Source: Bradyrhizobium niftali
Lineage (GTDB): Bacteria > Pseudomonadota > Alphaproteobacteria > Rhizobiales > Xanthobacteraceae
DNA: 64,000 nt
Direction of reading: 5' to 3'
Assembly: GCF_004571025.1 (NCBI RefSeq)
Contig: NZ_SPQT01000005.1
Span: 248,001 to 312,000 of the forward strand
Part shown: positions 29,094 to 37,717 of the stretch, one piece after another
Layout: each line of letters starts with the position of its first letter
Numbering within the stretch: position 1 is the stretch's first letter
The notes under the pieces: model-generated
What the model saw: only the letters and a program-made list of their open reading frames with translations
What the model was told of the DNA's origin: nothing
Database searches by the model: none
Made by a program: the position numbers and the translations under genes

Positions 29094-29433
29094 TCCGCTA
29101 CCTCGCCTGCAGCCGCGACGGGGACCAGGCGGACCAATTCGCCGAGTTTATCAACAAGCCGCGCGCCTGAATGCCTTTCAGCGTAACGCTCGAAAGCTTA
29201 CGGAACGTGCGGGCAGCGGACAGCCTGACCATGATCCTGCTGCCATCCATCTCGATCAGGTGACAGTCACCTCCACCGCGTTGCAGATTGGGTCCGATTG
29301 CTTCGATGGCGCCGCGGATGCGACGCTCTCGGTCTGTCGTAATTGCCTCAGTTGTTCCGGTTCGGCCGGCATGCTTCGATGTCCTCCTCATCAGCTGAAC
29401 GATTTGGTTCATCAGCCGAACGATTTTCCGCAT
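29090..29433 (-). pseudogene. Degenerate Nfu (NifU C-terminal) domain gene
   Basis: The frame shows RRIRGAIEAIGPNLQRGGGDC, the start of an Nfu/NifU C-terminal scaffold domain. The cluster-binding CxxC that should follow reads AARTFRK, so both Cys are Arg. A one-base loss near 29157 then shifts the frame: the visible product ends in unrelated residues at 29098, while the expected tail (RLVDKLGELVRLVPVAA) continues in the next frame to a stop at 29090-29092. It overlaps iscA by 22 nt and directly precedes nifS. The N-terminal and central NifU domains are absent. Confidence 0.8.
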
Positions 29434-29732
29434 GAGCAGTTCGCGGTGGTGTTCGGGTTGTGAAACGTAAAGCCAGAACTCTCCAGTGCCATCACGAAAT
29501 CGATGGTCGTCCCGATCAGATGCTCACGGCTCTTGTTATCGACGAACACCTTCAGCCCATCGCATTCGATCACGGCGTCGTCAGGATTCGGTTCTTCGAC
29601 CAGACCCATCTTGTATTTGAATCCATTGCAGCCCCCCGCTTCGATCATGACGCGCAGACCGCCGGTCGGGTGCGTCGACGATGAAATCGCGCTCTTGATT
29701 GCGTTCACTGCGCTGTGCGTCAGGTTGATCAC
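29412..29732 (-). CDS. iscN: IscA/HesB-type Fe-S carrier (IscN)
   Basis: 106 aa A-type carrier. Three cysteines lie at the conserved places: EAGGCNGFKY near residue 35 and CSCGKSF at the C-terminus. First gene of the iscN-nifS-fixU group, with its own sigma54 promoter at 29768 and NifA site at 29844. It presumably carries clusters from NifS to nitrogenase targets. Confidence 0.9.
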   Translation of the reverse strand: MINLTHSAVNAIKSAISSSTHPTGGLRVMIEAGGCNGFKYKMGLVEEPNPDDAVIECDGLKVFVDNKSREHLIGTTIDFVMALESSGFTFHNPNTTANCSCGKSFG

Positions 29733-29767
29733 GGCTTTCCCTCATCATCTTGGATCTAGCTGTTAGG

Positions 29768-29783
29768 GGCAAGTCACGTGCCA
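29768..29783 (-). promoter_or_regulatory. Sigma54 promoter of the iscN-nifS-fixU operon
   Basis: The minus strand reads TGGCACGTGACTTGCC, with GG and GC at N10 and a full TTGC. It sits 36 bp before the iscN start codon. Confidence 0.9.
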
Positions 29784-29843
29784 GCGCGCAGACGCTTGAT
29801 GATGCTCACCTTTTTGGATCGTGCCTGTTGGCGTTGAAACCGG

Positions 29844-29859
29844 TGTTGGGTTCCCGACA
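29844..29859. promoter_or_regulatory. NifA binding site between iscN and the divergent unknown gene
   Basis: TGT-TGGGTTCCCG-ACA is an exact TGT-N10-ACA. It is about 60 bp upstream of the iscN -24 element and 145 bp before the divergent plus-strand gene at 30004, so it could serve both. A TGGCAC...AAGGC sequence before 30004 has the wrong spacing for a sigma54 promoter. Confidence 0.85.
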
Positions 29860-30003
29860 AGGCTCCTTGAGGCGATAGCAGCCACTGACGCGTTTTCTTC
29901 TAAGCTACGGCGAAGGCCGCTACACATGCGACGGCAAGCAATTTGCATCGCATCTGGCACCGGCCAAGGCGTCGGTGAATAGTTTAGATCGAGGAAGAGT
30001 TTA

Positions 30004-30594
30004 ATGACTGCAATCGAGAACACCGCACTCGGCAGACTTGAGAAGGAGGGCCGCCTGCTCAATGCCGTACTCAAAGGCGGGACTGCCAAGCCGGGCCGGT
30101 TCGGCTTTCGCGGCGACGTGGCACTAAAATTCCAGACGCAGGTCGCGGACGAGAAACGGCCGCCAGACTACTCGATTGAGCAGGTGTTGACGATCGCGCA
30201 GGACGGCGAACGCACTATTCCGGTGCTGGCCGGCTATCTGCATTCCTTCGCCTATCTTGCTGACGTCGTGACCGTCCTTGACGGCGCCTTAAGCCCAACA
30301 GGCAGCTACTTCATGTTTTGCAACAACATTGATTTACTGGCGAAGTACCGAGTCAAGTTCGGTGATATTAGCTTCCACGTCCTACCATGCGATGAATCCA
30401 CGGTTTGGAAGGAGATGATGGACCTGGTCGGGCTCAACAAGGACGACATCAAGAAACTCGATCCGGGCGGCAAGCTTGATTACCTCCTCGATGCCGCAAA
30501 GGATCTCGGCCTGTCCTATGAGGAGATCTCGTACGACGAGGGGCTAAAGAGGATGGAGCCCGTGAAAGACCGCAACGAGAACCGGCCGGTCTGA
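30004..30594 (+). CDS. Protein of unknown function divergent from iscN-nifS
   Basis: 196 aa, soluble, with no signal peptide or membrane segment. The ATG at 30004 follows GAGGAAGAG. Visible features are a glycine-rich start (KGGTAKPGRFGFRGD), FMFCNNIDLLAKYRVKFGD in the middle, and an acidic lysine-rich C-terminus. It is one of few plus-strand genes in the nif region and ends 9 nt from the convergent Rieske gene. I do not recognise its family. Position and the shared NifA site suggest a symbiotic role. Confidence 0.75.
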   Translation: MTAIENTALGRLEKEGRLLNAVLKGGTAKPGRFGFRGDVALKFQTQVADEKRPPDYSIEQVLTIAQDGERTIPVLAGYLHSFAYLADVVTVLDGALSPTGSYFMFCNNIDLLAKYRVKFGDISFHVLPCDESTVWKEMMDLVGLNKDDIKKLDPGGKLDYLLDAAKDLGLSYEEISYDEGLKRMEPVKDRNENRPV

Positions 30595-30603
30595 GCGCGG
30601 TCT

Positions 30604-30999
30604 TCAGTTGTTGGCCGATGCATCGTCTTCGACAAGATGCACGCCAACAACGCAGATATCACCGTCCAGAACTGCCAACGCGATCGGCGTGAGTACCCTA
30701 CCTTGACATGGACCTTCGACGCACCGGCCGGTGCCGAGTTCGAAGGTCGAACCATGCTTGCCGCACATCAGCCGGATACCGTATGGATCGAGGAATTCGT
30801 TCCGCTGCCAGTCCAAATTGACGCCGTTGTGCGGGCATCTATTGACGTAGCCAAGCACCTTTTTGCCCCAGCGCACCACAATGATGGACCACGGCCGGTG
30901 ATTGCCGTGGTCATCGACGACCATAAGGCGGAATCCCATGGCCTGGCGGCTCGGGATGTCATTAAACCTGCAGATCACGTAGATAGGACTTGGCCTCAT
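30604..30999 (-). CDS. Rieske-type [2Fe-2S] protein
   Basis: 131 aa. Rieske ligands are CPHNG and CGKHG, about 20 residues apart, and the C-terminus follows the same LTPIALAVLDGDICVVGV pattern as the protein at 20872-21345. They are paralogues in the same island. No membrane anchor. No sigma54 site was found upstream. Confidence 0.87.
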   Translation of the reverse strand: MRPSPIYVICRFNDIPSRQAMGFRLMVVDDHGNHRPWSIIVVRWGKKVLGYVNRCPHNGVNLDWQRNEFLDPYGIRLMCGKHGSTFELGTGRCVEGPCQGRVLTPIALAVLDGDICVVGVHLVEDDASANN

Positions 31000-31489
31000 T
31001 TATCGCCCATTCATCGCAAGACGATTTTCATTGTCGCTGTGCAAGCAACCTGCAAGAACCGTACAAGTGCCGGGCTGATAGTGTCTGTGGTAATCCAACG
31101 CGCAAGCCAGCCATTGCTGGCTCACCCAATTACCCGACGCATAATTCAGACCAGTCAGTTCGACAATTTGGGCCTTGCTGCCGTTTCCATGATGGCCATA
31201 CAGCTGCAGCTTTCGGGTCCAGGCCCTCTGCACCATTTGCCAGAGAGCTGCCTGCGAAGGCTGGTCGTTGCTGCTCGTTGATGGCCACTCCGTAGGCCCG
31301 CCCGTTACGCCCCTCGGATCGCATCCCACCGCAGCTTCGTAAGCGCCTTCGGAGAAAGGTTGAACGAACGTTTCAGCCGGCGGGGACGACGCAGCGAGCG
31401 TGCGCCCCCTTTGAAGCAAGACCGTTGAGCCCGGGACAGAACGGTTAAATGTCCGTCATTTCAGGCCCGCTGCTGCTATTGCAGCGGAT
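31000..31489. other. Spacer between the Rieske gene and nopP
   Basis: About 490 bp. A minus-strand frame (31000-31419) is open but shows no recognisable domain. No promoter or repeat was found. Confidence 0.4.
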
Positions 31490-32332
31490 TTACTCCATGT
31501 GCATCTCCGTAAGAGCGCGCTCCAAGTAAAATGAAGGGTCATCGTCCGATGAGTCCGTTTCGTAGCTTCTCTGAGGACCGACATCACTGCCCCCATCTTT
31601 GGAAAGATACTTCGTAGGCTTGCCTACCCGCTGCCACTCATCGTTCTCGTTCTTCGCCCACACATCGCCGCGCTGGTGAGGATCAAGCACCCAGTAGTTA
31701 CGACCTACGGGAACAAAACCCATATCCGCTAGACGAGGTTCCATGCCTGCAAGGGCCGGCCGCGACAAGATCAGTGGCTGGTCCCCGTCCTGTCGCAGTT
31801 GATGTTCTAGCAAGATATCGCCAGCGTTCTCGACAAGCGGATGAGTCACCCTAAGATCTACGACGGACGTGATATCGTTGCGCCCAAACTGCTGCTGAAA
31901 ATGGTCTCCTTTAATCCGAGCCGGGCCTCCTGCTCTTAGAAGCCCGACAATTTCGTCGCCCAACCGGTAGCTGTAAAATCGTGCTGGTCTATTTGGATCG
32001 TCGTACGTGTTGGCGTAACTTCCGGCAACCGTTGCTGCGCGCTCAGCCTTCTGGGAGACGAAGTCCGAGTACTCTTCTGGATTCTCGGCGATGCGCCTGA
32101 TATCATTGCGCAAGAATCTCTCAACTCCGCGCAAAAAGGAGTCTCGGTCGATCTCTCTAATGGGCGGCTCGGAAACGAGAGAGTATGACGCCGCTGGTTC
32201 GGATGACGACCCACCTCGCTCCATTCCTGCAACTGTTTCCGCAAACCGGGGACTATCTCCCGCTTCTGACAAATCGTCAGTTTGGTTACCGGTTGTAAAC
32301 TGGCTGGATGAGCCAACGCTTCTGCCATACAT
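31490..32332 (-). CDS. nopP: Type III secreted effector NopP
   Basis: 280 aa. It begins MYGRSVGSSSQFTTGNQ, serine/threonine-rich and without a classical signal peptide, as rhizobial NopP effectors do. The C-terminal half (VVDLRVTHPLV...LADMGFVPVGRNYWVLDP) looks like an acetyltransferase-type fold. A tts box lies about 70 bp upstream. NopP is injected into host cells and is phosphorylated there; in soybean bradyrhizobia, NopP variation decides compatibility with Rj2 plants. It lies within the nif cluster, but its control by TtsI is separate from NifA. Confidence 0.87.
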   Translation of the reverse strand: MYGRSVGSSSQFTTGNQTDDLSEAGDSPRFAETVAGMERGGSSSEPAASYSLVSEPPIREIDRDSFLRGVERFLRNDIRRIAENPEEYSDFVSQKAERAATVAGSYANTYDDPNRPARFYSYRLGDEIVGLLRAGGPARIKGDHFQQQFGRNDITSVVDLRVTHPLVENAGDILLEHQLRQDGDQPLILSRPALAGMEPRLADMGFVPVGRNYWVLDPHQRGDVWAKNENDEWQRVGKPTKYLSKDGGSDVGPQRSYETDSSDDDPSFYLERALTEMHME

Positions 32333-32400
32333 GAGAGCGCTCTCCTATCGGCAAAGTTGCACGCAACTGAGCCCGTGCCGTGCAAGCTCTGTTGCTAGGA

Positions 32401-32428
32401 TAGGATTCCTAGCTGACCACAACCTGAC
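32401..32428 (-). promoter_or_regulatory. tts box (TtsI binding site) of nopP
   Basis: The minus strand starts GTCAG, then TTGT, then AGCTAGG and ends ATCCTA, at the spacing of the rhizobial tts box (GTCAG-TT-TCG-AAGCT). It lies 69 bp upstream of the nopP start, which supports type III-dependent expression in response to flavonoids through NodD and TtsI. Confidence 0.8.
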
Positions 32429-33174
32429 CAAAACACCCTGCGCTTCGGCGTGACTACCTCTGCGCGTGAGTTACAAATGTCGCTGCGACAAGCCGCGATC
32501 TGTGGGTAGAATCGCACGTAAGATCGCCGGCTGCCGATCCGTCAAAGAGACCGACGTCTAATGATGATGACTCGCAGATTCCCTATCAGCAGATGGGTAG
32601 CAGGTCCGACCAGGTACCCGCGCAACGACAATTAGAGACCTGCGTGCCAAGTGTTCCGTGTCTGATTTGCGATGTGCTCTCGATGCTCTGTGCAACGACT
32701 GTGTACTGGGCAGCGAAATGTCGTCCGTCACCGAGCGTGCGCAAAAGACCAACTAAGGTGTTCCCGGCACTTCACGTTCTCAGATTCGAATCTAGGCAGA
32801 CATCATTGTCCACGATCGGCGGCGCGGCAGAAACGTAAGCTTCTCCTGATCGCAAGCAGACATGCGCAGCATCCCTTCGGCTCAAATCGTCCAACGTAAG
32901 TGGCTACCTGCCTTGAACTATGCTCTTAGGACTCCATTATGACAGGCACTTCGATCTACTTAGCGCTGCGGGAGGCGCGGCTCGCCTTCTACGAATAGGC
33001 AGACCTTGGAGAGGAGTGGTTTGTGAGCAACGGCTGTTGTATCGGCATAATATAGCCGCCCCCCAACCAATCGAGATCCTTCGGGCGCGCCGTTCTCACC
33101 ATGAGTTCACCTGATCGCAATTGCACGTTTCCTCACCTATATCTCGCCTGCCGCGACAGGACGAGTGTGTTCGC
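32429..33174. other. Spacer between nopP and fdxB
   Basis: About 750 bp with no supported gene, promoter or repeat. It separates the TtsI-controlled effector from the end of the nifDKENX operon. Confidence 0.45.
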
Positions 33175-33471
33175 TCACGCCGCTTCAGGTACGGCTGACG
33201 CGTGAGCCTGGCAGTTCGCGGGGCAAACCCTGGCGCATGCACCGCAGCCAATGCAGGCGCCTTGATCATTCATAACCATGACCTTCTTTTCGATCTCATC
33301 GTCGTCGTCATCGAGGTTGACAAATTCGCCATCCTCGCTGATTCCTTTCAACGTCATGACATCACGGCCGCAAACCTTGAAACAGCGGCCACAGCCGATG
33401 CACTTCTTGGGATCGATCGAGATCAAATATTGTGGCGTCCAGTCGCGTCCGTCTCGTGTTTGAAACGACAT
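33175..33471 (-). CDS. fdxB: Nif-type ferredoxin III (FdxB)
   Basis: 98 aa. Two [4Fe-4S] motifs, CIGCGRCFKVCGRD and CIGCGACARVCPANC, separated by an acidic stretch (LDDDDDEIEKK), which is the FdxB layout. Start MSFQTRDGRDWTPQ is typical. It closes the nifDKENX operon, 11 nt after the DUF683 gene. Confidence 0.93.
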   Translation of the reverse strand: MSFQTRDGRDWTPQYLISIDPKKCIGCGRCFKVCGRDVMTLKGISEDGEFVNLDDDDDEIEKKVMVMNDQGACIGCGACARVCPANCQAHASAVPEAA

Positions 33472-33482
33472 GCATTGCCCCT

Positions 33483-33683
33483 TTAAGTCTTTTCAAGCGC
33501 CTTCAAGTCGAGACCCTTCCGCTCAAGTTCGGCATAGGCATCGTACGCCTTCTGCGCCACCACCATGATCGAGGTCCAGTTGATGGGTAATTCTTCGGAA
33601 AGGTCGTGCAGATCCATCTTCGCCTGGGTCGCCTTGGCGGACACCTTCCTTAGTTCCGCCTTCAATGTTTCACGATCGCTCAT
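33483..33683 (-). CDS. DUF683 / CCE_0567-type nif protein
   Basis: 66 aa, mostly helical ([24 protein letters not shown]). Found regularly after nifX. The ATG at 33683 overlaps the stop of the DUF269 gene (ATGA). Function unknown; related small proteins are coiled and can bind metal. Confidence 0.88.
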   Translation of the reverse strand: MSDRETLKAELRKVSAKATQAKMDLHDLSEELPINWTSIMVVAQKAYDAYAELERKGLDLKALEKT

Positions 33684-34156
33684 GAGTATCCCCAATAGTT
33701 CGCCACCTGCGGAAATTTCCGAATTAGGTCGATTCCGTCGCTGACATATTTGTCGCCCTCCTGCGCGAGCTTTACGAAATTATCAAATCCGAAGCGATGC
33801 ACGTCGCGCAGCTGCTTGTTCACGGCGATCAGCCGACCTGAGATGAGCACCATGCGGCCGAAGCCTTCATGATGCAGATCCAGAATCGGCTGGAGCATCC
33901 CGCCGGTCTCCTTCTCGATCGAGAGCGCGACCGCATCGAAGAACAGCTTAAGCCGCCACAGTGTATCGGGATCGGGATCACCGATAATCGGCAATGCGCG
34001 CCTTTTCTGCTTGTCCAGGATATAGGGTTCGAGCAGGTCAAGATCACTCTTCGCCTTCCAGGCTCCGTTGGTATCCTGAGCACGCCAAATCTTGATCAAC
34101 TGCTTGAGGAATGGCGCGTCGACGGCGCTGCCCTGCTGCTCTATTTTTGCGGTCAT
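33680..34156 (-). CDS. NifX-associated protein (DUF269)
   Basis: 158 aa. The pattern [43 protein letters not shown] and [26 protein letters not shown] is the NifX-associated DUF269 family. It starts 6 nt after nifX. Thought to assist FeMo-co precursor handling; not proven. Confidence 0.9.
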   Translation of the reverse strand: MTAKIEQQGSAVDAPFLKQLIKIWRAQDTNGAWKAKSDLDLLEPYILDKQKRRALPIIGDPDPDTLWRLKLFFDAVALSIEKETGGMLQPILDLHHEGFGRMVLISGRLIAVNKQLRDVHRFGFDNFVKLAQEGDKYVSDGIDLIRKFPQVANYWGYS

Positions 34157-34162
34157 ATCACC

Positions 34163-34558
34163 TCATTCGTCGAACTCGAACGTACGCGCTCGGTCCTTTG
34201 CCATGGCCTTGCGTAGCCAGGGAGGTGGCGTGCCCTTCAGTACGCGCTCGAGTTTTTCGAGCAACACCAGAATGCTTTCTGGCTTGTTCACCTTGATAGG
34301 ATGGATCTTGTTGGCCACCACTCGCGCAGCCCCGGCACCACCAATGGCGGCGACGTAAAGGATTGCGCAATCCTTGATCGCCTCGATCTTCGGCGCCAAC
34401 TTGTCGTCGTTGCCGTCTTCCTTTAGATCGCCCTCAAACTCAATCGCTTTGAGAAACACGTGCCCTCCAGGCGTGACATCGTAGATTGCGATATTCTTTG
34501 CCCAACCAAAATGGGCGTCGACTCGTTTCAGGTCCTGAGTGGCAAACGCAACTTTCAT
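34163..34558 (-). CDS. nifX: NifX
   Basis: 131 aa starting MKVAFATQDLKRVDAHFG, with HVFLKAIEFE and LYVAAIGGAGAARVV further on, typical of NifX. It binds NifB-co and VK-cluster intermediates between NifB and NifEN. The ATG at 34558 overlaps the nifN stop (ATGA); the longer open frame lies inside nifN. Confidence 0.95.
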   Translation of the reverse strand: MKVAFATQDLKRVDAHFGWAKNIAIYDVTPGGHVFLKAIEFEGDLKEDGNDDKLAPKIEAIKDCAILYVAAIGGAGAARVVANKIHPIKVNKPESILVLLEKLERVLKGTPPPWLRKAMAKDRARTFEFDE

Positions 34559-35964
34559 CCAATCGCCTCCCCAGCCGCGCCGGTGGAGCTGCGATAGCCC
34601 GAGCAACGTGGCAGTTCGGACGCAGTCCGCCACTTATCGGGCGTAGGCCGATCGTTTTCCTCGCGGTGCGCGATCACGAGGTTGGCGATTTCAAAGATCA
34701 GATTGCGGGTACCACGATAGCCCACGGATAGTTGGTGTCCCGCACCAAGTCGATCGAACATCGGAAAACCCGTACGATAGAACGGCAATTTCAGCCGCGC
34801 CGCCGCTTGCCTGCCATGCGAATGCGTGATCAAGAGGTCGCAATGGTGTGTTTTGGCAAGCCCTTCCAGATCCTCGAGATCGCCAATGAGTACCTCCTTG
34901 GTCTTGATCCGCTCGATCACCTCCGACTGAGTGGTCGTCACGACCGCTGTCAGCTGCGCGCCCATGTCGTGCAGCATGCCGGACAGATCGAACAGAAGAT
35001 CTGGCTCAGCGCCGATAGCAACTTTGCGACCGCCAATATGGAAGTGTGCGTCCAGCATTGCATCGGCGAGCTGACCGCGCTGGCGCCGATATTTCAAGGG
35101 TATGGGGCGGCCGCTGATCTCGCTCAGGAAGGTCATGAATTCGTCGTTTGGACAGAGACCACACAGCCGCTCGAAGACACGAAAAGGCACGCCGGTCTTG
35201 ACCTGCATGACCTCTGCCGCACGCTGCATCTGCGCCCCGATTGCAATCGTCCATCCGGCGCGGCCCATGCTCTCAATTTCGTCGACGCCGATGCCGCCGA
35301 TGGTCGTTGGCGTAAACTCATCGGGGATATGTCCATCGAGCGATCCTGCTACGTCAGGGAGGAAGGACGGGCACAACCCGAAATCTTCCAGTATGACACG
35401 GAGTTCATCAATGTCGCCGGGCGTGAGGTGACATCCCGGCAGAACATTCACTTTCAATGGGTCCCGCAGGCCATTGGCGCCGGGCCCTTCCACCAGCACC
35501 TCTACAATGCGTGCCACAGCCTTCCCCCAGCCGTCCTGGAACGCGCCCTTGAAATCAGGCGTCGAGACATACACCAGTGGCAACTTTGCGAGTTGGAGAT
35601 GCTTGCTCCGGATTAGCTTGAGGTAGGCATCCACATCGTCGCCGTTGGTCTCGGTGACACCGGTCGAGCAGATTCCGATGATTTTTGGCTTGGTACGGTT
35701 GTAGATGTTCAGTATCGCCTGCTCGAGATTCTCATAACCGCCGAGTACGGTCGCGACCTCGCTCATCGCGGTGGTCTGCAGCGGTACTGCCTCTTTGAAA
35801 TGCCGGACGAAAAGCGTGAGCCCGAAGGATGTGCATCCCTGGGAGCCGTGCAGAAGCGGCATCGCCCCGCGCAGCCCCATGAAGGCGAATGCGCCGCCGA
35901 TCGGCTGACTCATCTTCAGCGGGTTGACAGCGCAGGCTTTCCTCGGCGCCGTGACGATGGCCAT
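34555..35964 (-). CDS. nifN: NifN, FeMo-co scaffold subunit
   Basis: 469 aa NifK homologue that pairs with NifE as the FeMo-co maturation scaffold. It has AVNPLKMSQPIGGAFAFMG, LLHGSQGCTSFGLTLFVRHF and IIGICSTGVTETNGDDV, all diagnostic. It follows nifE by 9 nt. Confidence 0.97.
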   Translation of the reverse strand: MAIVTAPRKACAVNPLKMSQPIGGAFAFMGLRGAMPLLHGSQGCTSFGLTLFVRHFKEAVPLQTTAMSEVATVLGGYENLEQAILNIYNRTKPKIIGICSTGVTETNGDDVDAYLKLIRSKHLQLAKLPLVYVSTPDFKGAFQDGWGKAVARIVEVLVEGPGANGLRDPLKVNVLPGCHLTPGDIDELRVILEDFGLCPSFLPDVAGSLDGHIPDEFTPTTIGGIGVDEIESMGRAGWTIAIGAQMQRAAEVMQVKTGVPFRVFERLCGLCPNDEFMTFLSEISGRPIPLKYRRQRGQLADAMLDAHFHIGGRKVAIGAEPDLLFDLSGMLHDMGAQLTAVVTTTQSEVIERIKTKEVLIGDLEDLEGLAKTHHCDLLITHSHGRQAAARLKLPFYRTGFPMFDRLGAGHQLSVGYRGTRNLIFEIANLVIAHREENDRPTPDKWRTASELPRCSGYRSSTGAAGEAIG

Positions 35965-35973
35965 GACGCCTCC

Positions 35974-37620
35974 TTATTCTGCCGCCTGTCCCATGGCAGA
36001 TGGATCGGACACCAAGATACCTTGGATGCGCCTCCGACAGCAGCCACCGAGCGCATCGGTATGCTCTCTCACCGCTGCGACGCTCCTCAGGCCGTGCGCG
36101 TAGATTGCATCCTCAATCGTGCCCAGATCGACCGTGTTACACACGCAGATCTTCCTCGCGCGGCGCGCGGTCTCGGCGAGCGCAGGATCGCAAGCGATCG
36201 CCGCAACCGGCGGCTGCATTTGCTCCATCGCCTTGGCCAATGCCTGCCACGGTGCCGGTCGACGTAGCTGCTCCCACATCGGACTGGAGAGCGACTTATC
36301 GATCTCCTCCACCAGCTTGACCATTCCGACATAGCCCATATAGGCGTGGCAACGCTCCTGGTTGATATCGAGCCAGGGCATCGCCGCTTTCAGCGCGACG
36401 AACTGCGACTTGCCGCCCGACAGCATGATGTCCGCTTTTGCGTCCTTCAACATCTTATACATTTCGCGCGGAGTCATGTCCTCAATCATGTAGGCATCCC
36501 GCCCCATGAGCTCCTTGATGCGCTCCTTGTCATTCCTGGTCGATTTCTTGACGCTGGTTCCGACTAACTCAAGCCCAGATTCCTGGAGTGCCGCAACGAT
36601 CGACCATGACTTGACGCCGCCGGTAATCAATAAAGCCTTCTTGCCTTCGAATCGTGGCTTGTACGGCCCTATCGCAGCCCGGGCACACGCTTCCTCGCGC
36701 GCGATCACCGATTCAGTGCGCCCGAGTAGATCTGCAGGCGCGCCGCGCTCAACCAATAAGCGGGCAAGCTGACGCAGCGATTCGCTCGAATCTTGAATAC
36801 CGTAGAACGCCCCCTCGAAGAACGGAATCCCGTAGCGTTGCTCCATCTTGCGTGCGACGTTGATCATGGACTTTGAGCACACCAACATCGCCGCCCGCGC
36901 GCGATGGGATGAAGCGACTTCGCGATACTTGCCATCGCCGGAGATGCAGGAGAGAATCCGTATTCCAAGTTCGTCTAGCAGTGGCTTCACTTGCCAGAGC
37001 TCTCCCGAAAGGTTGTATTCTCCGATCAGGTTGATATCGTACGGGGTGGTGTAGTCTGGCTCTTGCGTCCCGATCACATAGTCGAGCAACGCCTCGCCGG
37101 CGAGCTTGTTACCGAGGTTTTTCGAGCCGACGAAGCCCGGGGAATTGATCGGGATCACCGGCTTTGCGAACCTTTGAGATGCGGCCTTACAGACTGCGTT
37201 GATATCGTCGCCAATCATCGCCGGGATGCAGGTTTGATAAACGAAGATCGCGGGCGGGTCGCACTTGTCGATGATCTCCTTGATCGCTTTGCAGAGCCGC
37301 TTCTCGCCTCCGAATACAATATCGGTTTCGCTCAAATCGGTTGTGAACGAGGTGCGCCACAGATTCGAGCCTGACGACGCCGCGCCGCGATTGTCCCAGG
37401 AATTACCTTCGCACGCGATCGGACCATGCACCAAGTGAGCGACATCGGTGAACGGCTGTAGCGCAACCTTGGCGCCATCGAAAGCACAGCCGCCCGCAGC
37501 GCTCCCCGGCTGCAGTTGTTTGGTGCAGCCGTTCTTGCGTTCAGCCTCCGACTTACTGCCGTTCTTGGCGCAGCCCGGCTCGTCGAAAATATTCTGGACC
37601 GTGGCCGCTAGTGAACTCAT
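35974..37620 (-). CDS. nifE: NifE, FeMo-co scaffold subunit with a C-terminal BFD-like extension
   Basis: 548 aa, longer than the roughly 470 aa of many NifE proteins. The NifE core has CAFDGAKVALQPFTDVAHLVHGPIAC in two parts and IFVYQTCIPAMIGDDI. The extra C-terminus (about 490-540) reads KICVCNTVDLGTIEDAI...ALGGCCRRRI, like the [2Fe-2S] BFD ferredoxin domain, with CxC followed by CC instead of the usual CxxC. It follows nifK after a hairpin. Confidence 0.96.
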   Translation of the reverse strand: MSSLAATVQNIFDEPGCAKNGSKSEAERKNGCTKQLQPGSAAGGCAFDGAKVALQPFTDVAHLVHGPIACEGNSWDNRGAASSGSNLWRTSFTTDLSETDIVFGGEKRLCKAIKEIIDKCDPPAIFVYQTCIPAMIGDDINAVCKAASQRFAKPVIPINSPGFVGSKNLGNKLAGEALLDYVIGTQEPDYTTPYDINLIGEYNLSGELWQVKPLLDELGIRILSCISGDGKYREVASSHRARAAMLVCSKSMINVARKMEQRYGIPFFEGAFYGIQDSSESLRQLARLLVERGAPADLLGRTESVIAREEACARAAIGPYKPRFEGKKALLITGGVKSWSIVAALQESGLELVGTSVKKSTRNDKERIKELMGRDAYMIEDMTPREMYKMLKDAKADIMLSGGKSQFVALKAAMPWLDINQERCHAYMGYVGMVKLVEEIDKSLSSPMWEQLRRPAPWQALAKAMEQMQPPVAAIACDPALAETARRARKICVCNTVDLGTIEDAIYAHGLRSVAAVREHTDALGGCCRRRIQGILVSDPSAMGQAAE

Positions 37621-37670
37621 CCCTTTTCCTCTCAGCGCAAACTAATTGCATGGTCAACGGTCGTGTGCTT

Positions 37671-37701
37671 GTGCCATCGCCGAGTTATTGGGCGATGGCA
37701 C
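37671..37701 (-). terminator. Hairpin between nifK and nifE
   Basis: GTGCCATCGCC (37671-37681) and GGCGATGGCAC (37691-37701) are perfect 11-bp inverted repeats with a 9-nt loop and no T-tract. Position suggests partial termination or 3'-end stabilisation that keeps nifDK transcript above nifEN. Confidence 0.7.
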
Positions 37702-37717
37702 GCGCCACGGTCGCTCA

